Positions 42,329-51,127 of a stretch of DNA of 64,000 nucleotides are shown here, one piece after another. The position numbers were made by a program, and so were the translations under genes. The notes beneath the pieces are model-generated. The model worked only from the letters and a program-made list of their open reading frames with translations. It searched no databases and had not been told where the DNA came from. Source of the DNA: Caproicibacterium sp. BJN0003 (GTDB lineage: Bacteria; Bacillota; Clostridia; Oscillospirales; Acutalibacteraceae); assembly GCF_026314295.1 (NCBI RefSeq), contig NZ_CP111108.1:1054001-1118000 (forward strand), in the 5' to 3' direction. Positions within the stretch are counted from its first letter, which is position 1. Every line of letters begins with the position of its first letter.

Positions 42329-43099
42329 ATGGCAATCGTTACATTGCTTTGCTATACGCCTATGCCTGAAAAGCTCGTCGCCAGTGCAGCGAAACTTTGC
42401 TATTCTCCGACGAACATCCAAAATATTCAGGAAGGGCTCGACGAAGAAAAAACTTCGCAGTTTGTGAAAATGCTGGCTGATTTAGGCCATGATAGCCCAA
42501 TCGAACATGCTTCTTTTACTTTTGGCATTGAAGGCGTTTCTCGTTCTCTTATGGCTCAGATCACTCGGCACCGGATTGCAAGTTTTAGTGTTCAGAGTCA
42601 AAGATATGTTGCAGAATCTCATTTTGAATATGTGATTCCGCCGGAAATCGAATCCATCCCGGAAGCAAAACAAGAATTTTTGAAAGCCATGGAAGAAGAC
42701 CAGGAACATTATGAGCATCTGACAGCTGTTTTAAAAGAAAAGCATGAAAAAGAGTGGCTCTCTAAAGGATTCTCTCCGAAGCAGGCGGCTTCTAAAGCTC
42801 AAAAACAATCGATTGAAGACGCACGTTTCGTTCTTCCAAATGCCTGCACGACAAAGATGATTTGTACCATGAATGCACGCAGTCTTCGCCACTTTTTCTC
42901 TTTGCGTTGTTGTAATCGAGCACAGTGGGAGATTCGTGATGTAGCAATTCAGATGTTGGCACTTGTTAAAAAAGTTGCCCCGGATCTTTTTGCTGTTTCA
43001 GGGCCTTCTTGCGTGCGTGGAGCTTGTTCCGAGGGGAAAATGTCCTGCGGAAAAGCAGAGGAAATGCGCTCGTATTTTAAAGGAATCGGGGAAGAATAA
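42329..43099 (+). CDS. thyX: FAD-dependent thymidylate synthase
   Basis: ThyX converts dUMP to dTMP using methylenetetrahydrofolate and FADH2, leaving tetrahydrofolate rather than dihydrofolate. The 256-residue protein has the diagnostic RHRX7S motif in TRHRIASFSVQSQR. AGGAGG precedes the ATG. The next gene, tmk, starts right after the stop codon, giving a short dTTP-synthesis operon. FolD at 11924 provides the methylene donor. No ThyA is in the window. Confidence 0.95.
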   Translation: MAIVTLLCYTPMPEKLVASAAKLCYSPTNIQNIQEGLDEEKTSQFVKMLADLGHDSPIEHASFTFGIEGVSRSLMAQITRHRIASFSVQSQRYVAESHFEYVIPPEIESIPEAKQEFLKAMEEDQEHYEHLTAVLKEKHEKEWLSKGFSPKQAASKAQKQSIEDARFVLPNACTTKMICTMNARSLRHFFSLRCCNRAQWEIRDVAIQMLALVKKVAPDLFAVSGPSCVRGACSEGKMSCGKAEEMRSYFKGIGEE

Positions 43100-43783
43100 T
43101 TGGCTGGAAAACTGATTGCAATAGAAGGCCTGGATGGAAGCGGAAAAGAAACACAGACAAAGCTTCTTTGCGAAGCCCTGTCTTCCCGGAAAATAGTATT
43201 TCAGAAGATTTCTTTTCCAGACTATGAGAGTCCTTCCTCGTCTCTTGTAAAGATGTATCTTAACGGTGATTTTGGAAATCAACCGGGAGATGTCAATGCT
43301 TATGCGGCTTCGTCTTTTTATGCGGTAGACCGGTTTGCTTCTTATAGGCGTTATTGGAAAAAAGCGTATGATCGGGGGGACCTGATCATTGCGGATCGGT
43401 ATACAACCAGCAACCTGGTTTTTCAGCTTCCGAAAGTTGAAAAAGAAAAATGGGGCGAATTTCTTAAATGGCTGGAAGACTATGAATATGAAAAATTAGG
43501 ACTGCCGAAGCCGAATCTGACTTTTTATTTGGAAATGCCCGAAGAAGTATCAGAGCAGCTTTTAAATGAGAGATATCATGGGGATGAAAGCCAAAAAGAT
43601 ATCCATGAGAAAGATTGTTCTTTTCAGCATGCCTGCCGTGAGTCAGCTGCGTTTGCGGCTCAGACTCTTCAGTGGCAGATTATACATTGTGTGGAAAACG
43701 GCCGCTTGCGTACTCCGGAAGAAATTCACCGCGAGATGACCCAAAAGATAGATAAGGAGTTTTCAGCATATGCTATCGTTTAA
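43100..43783 (+). CDS. tmk: Thymidylate kinase
   Basis: Tmk phosphorylates dTMP to dTDP. The 227-residue protein begins with TTG directly after the thyX stop and opens with KLIAIEGLDGSGKET (P-loop near residue 10), followed by the substrate region VDRFASYR and an ADRYTTSN motif. It is slightly longer than the usual 210 residues. Its end overlaps the next gene by 14 bases. Confidence 0.93.
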   Translation: MAGKLIAIEGLDGSGKETQTKLLCEALSSRKIVFQKISFPDYESPSSSLVKMYLNGDFGNQPGDVNAYAASSFYAVDRFASYRRYWKKAYDRGDLIIADRYTTSNLVFQLPKVEKEKWGEFLKWLEDYEYEKLGLPKPNLTFYLEMPEEVSEQLLNERYHGDESQKDIHEKDCSFQHACRESAAFAAQTLQWQIIHCVENGRLRTPEEIHREMTQKIDKEFSAYAIV

Positions 43784-44645
43784 TTATCCTACGTTGGAAG
43801 ACCGAATATGGTTACAGCCCATTTTGTCTCAAAGCGGGTGGATGGGCAGTGAAGCAGCTTTTGGAACGCTGTTTTTGTGGAATCATACTTATCATTCGAA
43901 AATTTGTCGGCATGAAAATTTTGTTTTTCTTTGTTCTGGAAAGCATTGCTGTGCGTATAATTTTCCAATTGGGGAGAATCCCTATGAGGGAATGGAACTT
44001 TTAATTGAAGACGCAAAAGAAAAAAAGATTCCATTTAAAATGTGGGGAATTACGCAGCCAGGCATAGAAGAACTGCAGCGTGATTTTCCAGGAAGATTTG
44101 AATATGATTTTGATCGGAATGGCTCCGATTACATTTATTCTACGAAGGATTTGATCACATTATCAGGGAGAAAATATCACAGCAAGCGGAATCACATTGC
44201 TAAATTTGAGCGTTCTTACGCATGGCGTTATGAAGAGATTACTCAGGATAACATGAATGATTGCCGCGAAATTGCGATAAAATGGAAACAGGATAATGAT
44301 GGACCTGAAGCAGAGATGGAAGCTTTGGAAAAAGCATTTCAAAATTTTGAGGCGCTTCATTTGCAAGGTGGATTGATTTATGTAAATGAAAAGCCAGCTG
44401 CTTTTACGATTGGAGAAGAGATCAACGCCAAAGTGTTTTTGCTGCATTTTGAAAAAGCACTTCCATACGATGGCCTTTATGCAGTGATTAATCATGAATT
44501 TGCCCAACGTCATTTGGAACAATACGATTATGTAAACCGTGAGGAAGATATGGGATTAGAAGGCTTGAGGAAAGCAAAGCTTTCTTATCAACCAGCCTTT
44601 TTACTGCAGAAATATGCAGTATCGTTAAAGGAGCCCGCAAAATGA
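43770..44645 (+). CDS. DUF2156 protein (GNAT-like, related to the lysyl-phosphatidylglycerol synthase C-terminal domain)
   Basis: The 291-residue protein matches the DUF2156 fold: an N-terminal half with SGWMGSEAAFGTLFLW, then YHSKRNHIAKFER, and a C-terminal acyltransferase-like part with GLRKAKLSYQPAFLL. The parent fold is that of aminoacyl-tRNA-dependent transferases such as MprF, but without the membrane domain. The acceptor here is unknown. It overlaps both neighbours, tmk by 14 bases and the GNAT gene by 4, so all are coupled. Confidence 0.85.
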   Translation: MLSFNYPTLEDRIWLQPILSQSGWMGSEAAFGTLFLWNHTYHSKICRHENFVFLCSGKHCCAYNFPIGENPYEGMELLIEDAKEKKIPFKMWGITQPGIEELQRDFPGRFEYDFDRNGSDYIYSTKDLITLSGRKYHSKRNHIAKFERSYAWRYEEITQDNMNDCREIAIKWKQDNDGPEAEMEALEKAFQNFEALHLQGGLIYVNEKPAAFTIGEEINAKVFLLHFEKALPYDGLYAVINHEFAQRHLEQYDYVNREEDMGLEGLRKAKLSYQPAFLLQKYAVSLKEPAK

Positions 44646-45490
44646 TTCGCTTTGCTGATTGGTCTATGCTAAAAGATTTGATTTTTCTTTGGCAGATTGC
44701 GTTTCAGGAAGAAAAAAGAGCGGCAAGATTTTATTTTACGAATTTTTTTCATCCTGAAGAATGCCTTGTAGTGGTAGAAGAGGGAAAACCGGTTTCGATG
44801 CTGCAAATGCTTCCGGGGAAAATTTCACTTCGAAATGATCAAAAGGTATCAGCTCAGTATGTCTTTGCCTGTGCGACCCTTCCGGAATATCGTGGGCGAG
44901 GGCTAATGAAGCAGCTGCTTAGTAGGGCAGAGCAGGTCGGATTTGAAAGAGGAAATTGGTACTCTGTTATTTTGCCTGCCAATGAGGGACTTTATCATTT
45001 TTATGAGCTTTCTGGTTACAGCACTTGTTTTAAAGTAGGAAAAGCGGACTTTTCATATGAAGAGTTGAAGAAAATTTCCGATGGCTTTTTGCCGCAAAAT
45101 AATTTACCGGATATTCCAAAGCTCAATCAGGTTCGAAATCATATTTTGAGAGAAGTTCCGGGGTCTATACTTTGGAACAAACAGGGGTTTTGGAGAGCCG
45201 TGCGGTTCGGAGAGGTTTATGGGTCTCATTTGATTGCGCAGAAAAACGCTTATGCACTTGCTTATGCGGAAAACGATGATTGTCAGATTTCAGAGTTAAT
45301 GTCCTCTCGATCGGATTTTCCGCAGCTTATGGCATCAGTGCTTGCTAAAATGCCTGCGAAGACTTATCATTTAAGAATGCCGATAGGTCCTTTTTCTCAG
45401 CTTGAAATTCCATTTGGAATGGGAAAGGCGCTGAAAGAAAAAACGCTTTCCGAAGTCGAGGGAGGATATCTTGGGTTGGCGATGGATTGA
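44642..45490 (+). CDS. GNAT-family N-acetyltransferase with an extra C-terminal half
   Basis: The 282-residue protein has a GNAT core (about 1-150) with the acetyl-CoA motif TLPEYRGRGLMKQLL. The second half (about 150-282) is of the type found in clostridial GNATs with a sterol-carrier or Eis-like arrangement. The substrate is unknown. The start overlaps the DUF2156 stop (ATGA), so the two may act on a common molecule. Confidence 0.85.
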   Translation: MIRFADWSMLKDLIFLWQIAFQEEKRAARFYFTNFFHPEECLVVVEEGKPVSMLQMLPGKISLRNDQKVSAQYVFACATLPEYRGRGLMKQLLSRAEQVGFERGNWYSVILPANEGLYHFYELSGYSTCFKVGKADFSYEELKKISDGFLPQNNLPDIPKLNQVRNHILREVPGSILWNKQGFWRAVRFGEVYGSHLIAQKNAYALAYAENDDCQISELMSSRSDFPQLMASVLAKMPAKTYHLRMPIGPFSQLEIPFGMGKALKEKTLSEVEGGYLGLAMD

Positions 45491-45516
45491 ATTTTGTTTG
45501 GAAGGAGTTAACAGAT

Positions 45517-46059
45517 ATGATTCTTCTTTTTTTGGCGGATGGATTTGAAGAAACGGAAGCATTGGTACCGGTAGATTTGCTGCGTCGTACAAAAAGTGAA
45601 ATTAAAATGGTTGGCGTTGGAAAAAAACAGGTTACAGGTTCCCATGGAATTTCTGTTATGACCGATATAACAACGGAAGAACTAGCTCCATATTCCGATT
45701 CGACAGAAATGGTCATTCTTCCCGGGGGAATGCCGGGGACACTCAATTTGGAAGCATCTAAAGAAGTTAAAAAAGCCGTGCTGAATGCTTTTCAGAAAGG
45801 GAGTTTTATTGCTGCAATTTGTGCCGCACCATCTATCTTAGGACATTGGGGCCTTTTGAAAAATCATACGGCGGTCTGTTATCCGGGCTACGAAAAAGAT
45901 CTGGGTTGCAAAATTGGCAGTCAATCTGTGGTGTGCAGTGGGCAGTTCATCACGGCAAAAGGTGCTGGGGTTGCTCTTGATTTTTCGTTCCAGCTGATCG
46001 AAGCTCTTTGCGGGAGCAAAAAAGCTCTCGACATTAAAAAATCAATTCAATGCCGGTGA
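45517..46059 (+). CDS. DJ-1/PfpI-family protein
   Basis: The 180-residue protein has the family's early FLADGFEETEAL, a GGMPGT loop and the nucleophile elbow AAICAAPSIL with a Cys typical of DJ-1. Relatives act as glyoxalase, deglycase or chaperone; which applies is not clear. I chose ATG 45517 after GGAAGGAG; the longer frame overlaps the preceding gene. The next gene overlaps its end by 10 bases. Confidence 0.9.
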   Translation: MILLFLADGFEETEALVPVDLLRRTKSEIKMVGVGKKQVTGSHGISVMTDITTEELAPYSDSTEMVILPGGMPGTLNLEASKEVKKAVLNAFQKGSFIAAICAAPSILGHWGLLKNHTAVCYPGYEKDLGCKIGSQSVVCSGQFITAKGAGVALDFSFQLIEALCGSKKALDIKKSIQCR

Positions 46060-46658
46060 AGAATATTAAAGCGCTGAAAATTAGTCTGCGGCAGCATTAC
46101 AGGGAATACCGGGAAAATCTGGATTCTTCTCAAAAGAAGGCTTTAGACTATGAAATGCATCAGCGCTTATGGAAATTGCCCGCATATCGTAAGAGTCAAT
46201 TAATTTTTACTTATGTTAGTAAACCTATTGAAGTTGATACGCATATTTTAATTGCTACGGCGCTTAGCCAGCATAAATCGGTAGCAGTTCCTCGCTGCAT
46301 TGAGAACAATGAAATGGAATTTTATGAAATTCATTCATTTGATGATCTTACGCCCGGGAATTTCGGGGTGTTGGAACCGCTCCCGGAAAAATGCCGTAAA
46401 GTTACAGATCTTTCGCAGGGACTTTGTATTGTCCCTGGATTCAGCTTTGATTCGAATGGATTTCGGCTTGGCTATGGAAAAGGCTATTATGACCGTTTTT
46501 TGATGAAATTTGCAGGGAATACGGTAGGACTGTGCTATAGTGCCTGTGTACAGTGGAATTTACCGCATGGCTATTATGATCGACCGGTCGATGTGTTGGT
46601 CACAGAAAAGTATATCAGGCGCATATCACATGAAAAGTTTGCTGGAGGTAAGGCATGA
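46050..46658 (+). CDS. 5-formyltetrahydrofolate cyclo-ligase
   Basis: This enzyme converts 5-formyl-THF to 5,10-methenyl-THF with ATP. The 202-residue protein shows the ATP-binding basic N-terminal region and the signature GFRLGYGKGYYDRFL near residue 135. It belongs to the one-carbon set with folD and thyX in this window. It overlaps DJ-1 at the start and mltG (ATGA) at the end. Confidence 0.93.
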   Translation: MPVKNIKALKISLRQHYREYRENLDSSQKKALDYEMHQRLWKLPAYRKSQLIFTYVSKPIEVDTHILIATALSQHKSVAVPRCIENNEMEFYEIHSFDDLTPGNFGVLEPLPEKCRKVTDLSQGLCIVPGFSFDSNGFRLGYGKGYYDRFLMKFAGNTVGLCYSACVQWNLPHGYYDRPVDVLVTEKYIRRISHEKFAGGKA

Positions 46659-47950
46659 ACGACGAGAAAGAGAAACAGCAGAAGGATGATGAATCTCTGA
46701 ATAGTTTCAGTGGAGATGCAGCCGTCCGTGCAGAAGCGGCCAGAGAGGCCGGCGAAGAAAAGCGGTCTACACAAGCACATAAAAGACGAAATCATCAGAA
46801 ACGGAAGGAAAATCGCCGCTTTTTCCGCTTGATCTGGTGGGCCATGATTATTATTGTCAGCGCAGTTGTTGCAAAATATATGCTGACCGGAATGAATGAT
46901 CTTCTTGCAATCGGAAGAAGTTCAGCAACCGTGACGGTCGAAATTCCGGAATCTGTGACGGAAAAAGAAGTTTCCATGTCACAAGATAATATTCAGAATT
47001 TATCTTTTCAGCAAATTTCTGCTGCAAAACAGAGTAATCAAGAAGTAACCCGTCAAATTGCTCAAATCCTACAGAAAGCCGGTGTGATTAACGAACCGGA
47101 TTTCTTCTGTTTATATTCGAAAATCAGAAAAGCTGACGGTAGTTACCGAAATGGTTCTTTTGAGGTAAAAACAGATTTGGATTATGAGGGAATCATTAAT
47201 ACAATTCAGTCCACGGTAAACCGGAAGGATATCGTAAAAGTGACGGTCCCAGAAGGGCTCAATGCAATGGAATTGGGGACTTTATTGGAACAAAACGGAA
47301 TTTGTAAGCAGGAAGATTTTTTGAAAGAACTAAATACCGATGCTTTTGACTCCAGCTATACGATGATTAATGATTTAAACGGGATTTCTGGAAAATATTA
47401 TAAATTGGAGGGCTATCTTTTCCCAGATACCTATCAATTTTATCAAAATGAAGATGTTCAGAACATTGTGCAAAAGATGCTGCAGAATGCAAACAGTCAA
47501 TTTACGCAGCAGCTGCAGGATGAGGCAAAAAATCAGGGGTATACATGGGACCAGATTATTACATTGGCTTCGATTATCCAAGCGGAATCTGCAAATGAAG
47601 AGGACATGTATAATGTTTCCTCTGTCCTCCACAACCGTTTGAGCTCCGGTAAATCGCTGAATATCTATACACTGGACTGCGATTCGACGAAATACTATCC
47701 TTACCGGACAAAAGATGATGTTCCAGAAGATCAACGTAACACCTATCTAAGTAATTACAACACTTATCAGCTGCGGGGACTGCCTGCGGGCGCTGTGTGT
47801 AACCCGGGACTAAAAGCAATTCAAGCAGCTTTGCAGCCTAACAAGACCTCTTATTATTATTTCTGCCATAATCAGACAACAGGACAAGCCTATTATGCTT
47901 CCACTTATGCAGAGCATCAGGCAAATCTCCGGACCGCGGGGCTGCTCTAA
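46655..47950 (+). CDS. mltG: Endolytic murein transglycosylase MltG
   Basis: MltG cleaves nascent glycan strands at the membrane and is thought to set glycan length. The 431-residue protein has a charged cytoplasmic N terminus (about 1-58), one transmembrane helix (about 59-78), a LysM-like region (about 150-240) and the YceG catalytic domain. The active-site Glu lies in ITLASIIQAESA. A later GLPAGAVCNPGLKAI fits the substrate groove. It overlaps its neighbours on both sides. Confidence 0.95.
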   Translation: MNDEKEKQQKDDESLNSFSGDAAVRAEAAREAGEEKRSTQAHKRRNHQKRKENRRFFRLIWWAMIIIVSAVVAKYMLTGMNDLLAIGRSSATVTVEIPESVTEKEVSMSQDNIQNLSFQQISAAKQSNQEVTRQIAQILQKAGVINEPDFFCLYSKIRKADGSYRNGSFEVKTDLDYEGIINTIQSTVNRKDIVKVTVPEGLNAMELGTLLEQNGICKQEDFLKELNTDAFDSSYTMINDLNGISGKYYKLEGYLFPDTYQFYQNEDVQNIVQKMLQNANSQFTQQLQDEAKNQGYTWDQIITLASIIQAESANEEDMYNVSSVLHNRLSSGKSLNIYTLDCDSTKYYPYRTKDDVPEDQRNTYLSNYNTYQLRGLPAGAVCNPGLKAIQAALQPNKTSYYYFCHNQTTGQAYYASTYAEHQANLRTAGLL

Positions 47951-49158
47951 TGAAGAGAAAATCAGAACTCCTTTCTCCTGCAGGAGATTTTGAAAGTTTG
48001 CAGGAAGCAATTCGTTACGGGGCAAATGCTGTTTATCTTGCCGGAAAAGAATTTGGAATGCGTGCGGCGTCTAAAAATTTCGGCGACGAGGAACTAATAG
48101 AAGCGGTTCGATTTGCTCATGCACATGGGGTTAAAGTTTATCTTACCTGTAATACCATTCCAAGAAATGAGGAACTCAGACGGATTCCAAAATTTCTTGA
48201 GAAAGCACAGGATGCAGGCGTTGATGCATTTATTATGACGGATTTTGGTGTGATGGAGATGGCAAAGAAATATGCACCGAAAGTTGCACTGCATATTTCC
48301 ACACAAGCCGGAGTCGCCAATTATGCAACTGCAAATGCATTTTATCATTTGGGGGCTTCGAGAGTGGTACTCGCTCGGGAACTTTCCATCCCAGAGATCA
48401 AGCAGATTCGAGCGCATGTTCCGGAAGATCTCGAAATTGAATGCTTCGTGCATGGCGCTATGTGTGTTTCTTTTTCAGGAAGATGCCTTCTTTCCAACTA
48501 TTTGACCGGGAGAGATGCTAACCGTGGTGCTTGTGCACAGCCCTGCCGTTGGAAATATGCTTTATGTGAAGAAACACGTCCGGGAAAATATTTCCCGATC
48601 GAGGAAGATAAAGATGGTACGTATTTGTTGAATTCGAAGGATATGTGTATGATCGACTATCTTCCGCAACTCTTGGAAGCTGGTGTTACCAGCTTAAAAA
48701 TAGAAGGGCGGGCAAAGTCTCCTTATTATGTGGCAGCTGTTACGAATGCATATCGGCGAGCTTTAGAGGATGCCGTGAATGGCGTTCCATTAACTGCATG
48801 GGCGGAAGAAGAACTTCATAAAATTAGTCACCGAGAGTATTCTCATGGCTTTTATTTGGGGCAGGAGCCCGGACAAAGTTTGGGAAGCAGTGGATATGTT
48901 CGGGAATATGAAGTAATTGCGGTCTGCGAGTCTTATGAAAATGGAACGGCGGTTTTAAAACAGAGAAACCGATTTTTTGCTGGTGAAACAGCAGATGTAA
49001 TGGAACCCGGAAAAGCACCATACCTTCTTCCATTGACAGAACTTTATGACGAGAATGGAGAACCTCTCCAAAATGCAAATCATGCAGAAATGAAAGTCCT
49101 TTTAAAAACAACAACTCCAATTGCGCCCGGCGCTTTTTTACGTCATAAACTTTCATAA
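47950..49158 (+). CDS. U32-family peptidase-like protein (tRNA/rRNA hydroxylation type)
   Basis: The 402-residue protein has the U32 opening ELLSPAGDFESLQEA and the family signature ELSIPEIKQIR...ECFVHGAMCVSFSGRCLLSNY, with the Cys set (HGAMC, GRC, RGACAQPC) likely to hold an Fe-S cluster. Members of the YhbU/RlhA/TrhP type hydroxylate tRNA or rRNA bases using prephenate; others are called collagenases. The start overlaps the mltG stop by one base. Confidence 0.92.
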   Translation: MKRKSELLSPAGDFESLQEAIRYGANAVYLAGKEFGMRAASKNFGDEELIEAVRFAHAHGVKVYLTCNTIPRNEELRRIPKFLEKAQDAGVDAFIMTDFGVMEMAKKYAPKVALHISTQAGVANYATANAFYHLGASRVVLARELSIPEIKQIRAHVPEDLEIECFVHGAMCVSFSGRCLLSNYLTGRDANRGACAQPCRWKYALCEETRPGKYFPIEEDKDGTYLLNSKDMCMIDYLPQLLEAGVTSLKIEGRAKSPYYVAAVTNAYRRALEDAVNGVPLTAWAEEELHKISHREYSHGFYLGQEPGQSLGSSGYVREYEVIAVCESYENGTAVLKQRNRFFAGETADVMEPGKAPYLLPLTELYDENGEPLQNANHAEMKVLLKTTTPIAPGAFLRHKLS

Positions 49159-49180
49159 AATAGAATTATAGATTATAAAA

Positions 49181-49222
49181 CACCTTCGAAGTGGAAAAAC
49201 TATCCTTCGGAGGTGCTTTTTT
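49181..49222 (+). terminator. Hairpin that may end the upstream mRNA and mask the next gene's ribosome site
   Basis: An 11-bp stem (49181-49191 with 49205-49215) is followed by TTTTTT right before the ATG at 49223. The GGAGGTG ribosome site of the PBP gene forms the 3' arm of the stem. Confidence 0.65.
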
Positions 49223-50818
49223 ATGGGAAAAAGGGTGGTTTCGTTATTTGCAATTTTGATGATCGGTCTGTCTATCTGTATTATTCGTCTCTATGGACTG
49301 ACGATTCAGAACGGTACTTTGGCACAGGCAGCTTCAAACCAGCAAAAATACACCTTGCAGATTCGAAGAGAGAGGGGAATGATTTATGACCGAAAGATGA
49401 AGCCACTGACAGAAGGAAACACCGAATATCTTGCGGCGGTTGCCCCCAGTACGGAAACAGCGGCAGCGTTGAGTAAAATTTTGCCACAGTCTAAAATTAA
49501 AAGTGTCTACCAGCTTTTAACGGAACGAAATCCTTTTCTGCTGAAGCTCGATCAAAATATTTCAGCACCCGGAGTGACAGTCTTTCCCCTTAAAAGTCGC
49601 TATTCGAGCCCTGCGCTAGCAACGCATTTAATTGGATATGTAGATGAGGGCGGTATGGGTGCTGCGGGAGCAGAAAAGGCTTTTGATGATTCTTTGGCTC
49701 AAAATGAAGGAGAACTAAAAATCACCTATCGAGTAGATGCTCTTGGACACATTCTTCCAAGTGAAACGGCGGAAGTTACGGATACTTTGTCTCAGGATTC
49801 TTCCGGAGTTGCCCTTACACTGGATCGAGACATTCAGAAAATTACACAAAAAGCAATGGATAGAAAGATCAGTAAAGGCGCCGCAGTGGTTTTAGATGCA
49901 GAAAATGGACAACTGTTAGCCTCTGTCAGCCGCCCTGATTTTAATCCCGATGACGTATCATCCGTCATGAATGCTTCTAATAGTCCGTTGCTCGATCGCA
50001 CGATTTCATCTTATAGCGTCGGTTCTGTGTTTAAATTAGTTTCGGCAGCGACTGCTTTAGAAAACGGTGCAGATCCGAATGAAGAATATAACTGTACCGG
50101 AAAAATTGAAGTCGACGGACAATCGTTTGCTTGCTATAATGGAGAAGCACATGGAAAAGTAAATCTTCAAAAAGCAATCTCAGAGTCTTGCAATGGATAC
50201 TTTGTGCAGCTCATGCAGAAAGTTCCGCAGGAAAAATTCTTATCAATGGCACGTTCCCTGGGATTTGGAGATTCTTATGAATTATTGCCGGGCATTTATA
50301 GTTCTGCCGGGACTCTACCTTCGCTTGATACGTTAAAAATTCCTAGAGCGCTCGCAAATTTTTCTTTTGGACAAGGAGAACTGACCGCTTCTCCCATTCA
50401 GATTGCGGCGATGACGGAGGCAATTGCTTCCGGCGGACTTTATAGAAAGCCGGTGGCCTTTTTGGGAACAGTGGATCAGGCGGGAAATTTGACTGCAAAT
50501 TCGGTGCAGCAGCCAAATAGAGTCATGTCTCAAGAAACATGCTTGATTCTTAAAGATGCGATGAAACTTTCCGCATCAGAGGGAACTAGTAAACTAGGAA
50601 AACCTGATTTTGTAGAGGTGGCGGCAAAGACGGCCACTGCTCAAACAGGGCAGTATGACGGAGATAAAGAAAAGGTTATTAGCTGGTATACCGGATTCTT
50701 TCCGGCAGAGTCCCCCAAATATGTGGTTACCATTATGGCCGAAGATGGCGATGGAGGCGGTGCAACCTGTGGCCCTGTTTTTAAAGAAATTGCAGACGAA
50801 TTATATCCGAAGAATTGA
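49223..50818 (+). CDS. Class B penicillin-binding protein (transpeptidase) with a variant KTG motif
   Basis: This D,D-transpeptidase cross-links peptidoglycan outside the membrane. The 531-residue protein has one N-terminal helix (about 5-25), a PBP-dimer domain (about 45-190) and a catalytic domain. Active-site motifs are SVFK (Ser268, Lys271) and SCN (322-324). The third motif reads KTA (469-471, in AAKTATAQTG) instead of the usual KTG/KSG, a change in the strand that lines the active site. Sporulation-type or PBP2-like function cannot be told apart here. The upstream hairpin contains its ribosome site. Confidence 0.92.
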   Translation: MGKRVVSLFAILMIGLSICIIRLYGLTIQNGTLAQAASNQQKYTLQIRRERGMIYDRKMKPLTEGNTEYLAAVAPSTETAAALSKILPQSKIKSVYQLLTERNPFLLKLDQNISAPGVTVFPLKSRYSSPALATHLIGYVDEGGMGAAGAEKAFDDSLAQNEGELKITYRVDALGHILPSETAEVTDTLSQDSSGVALTLDRDIQKITQKAMDRKISKGAAVVLDAENGQLLASVSRPDFNPDDVSSVMNASNSPLLDRTISSYSVGSVFKLVSAATALENGADPNEEYNCTGKIEVDGQSFACYNGEAHGKVNLQKAISESCNGYFVQLMQKVPQEKFLSMARSLGFGDSYELLPGIYSSAGTLPSLDTLKIPRALANFSFGQGELTASPIQIAAMTEAIASGGLYRKPVAFLGTVDQAGNLTANSVQQPNRVMSQETCLILKDAMKLSASEGTSKLGKPDFVEVAAKTATAQTGQYDGDKEKVISWYTGFFPAESPKYVVTIMAEDGDGGGATCGPVFKEIADELYPKN

Positions 50819-50843
50819 CTTTTATCGCGGGAATGCTTATAAT
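50815..50843 (+). promoter_or_regulatory. Sigma-A promoter of the alaS leader, overlapping the PBP stop codon
   Basis: TTGACT (50815-50820) and TATAAT (50838-50843) are 17 bases apart; the -35 includes the TGA stop of the PBP gene. Confidence 0.88.
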
Positions 50844-50849
50844 TTAAAA

Positions 50850-51096
50850 AGATATGAAAAGCGATGAAGGGAAATAATTCTTTTTAAGACATTGCAGAGA
50901 TTCTGCCGCATGGTGAGAGGCGGAAATGTTACAGAAAGAATGAGCCGTCCCAGAGCTCCTTGCGGAGAGCAAAGGCGTTTTATCTGCGTTAAAGGTAAAA
51001 AAGCGGTAACTGTCTGGATTCTAAAAAGGCAGTTGCAATTTGGGTGGTACCACGGACTCTTCCGTCCCATTGTGGGCGGAGGAGTCTATCTTTTTT
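50850..51096 (+). ncRNA. T-box leader RNA controlling alaS
   Basis: The T-box core GGGTGGTACCACG is at 51042-51054. The terminator hairpin (51055-51086, about 14 pairs) is followed by TTTTTTT. The triplet GCU at 50955-50957, in the same CCGTC...AGA context as the Tyr specifier of the tyrS leader, fits an Ala specifier and matches alanyl-tRNA synthetase. Uncharged tRNA-Ala would allow antitermination. The 5' end is inferred from the promoter. Confidence 0.92.
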
Positions 51097-51127
51097 TAAG
51101 ATGATTAAAAGGATGGAGAAAAAGTAT

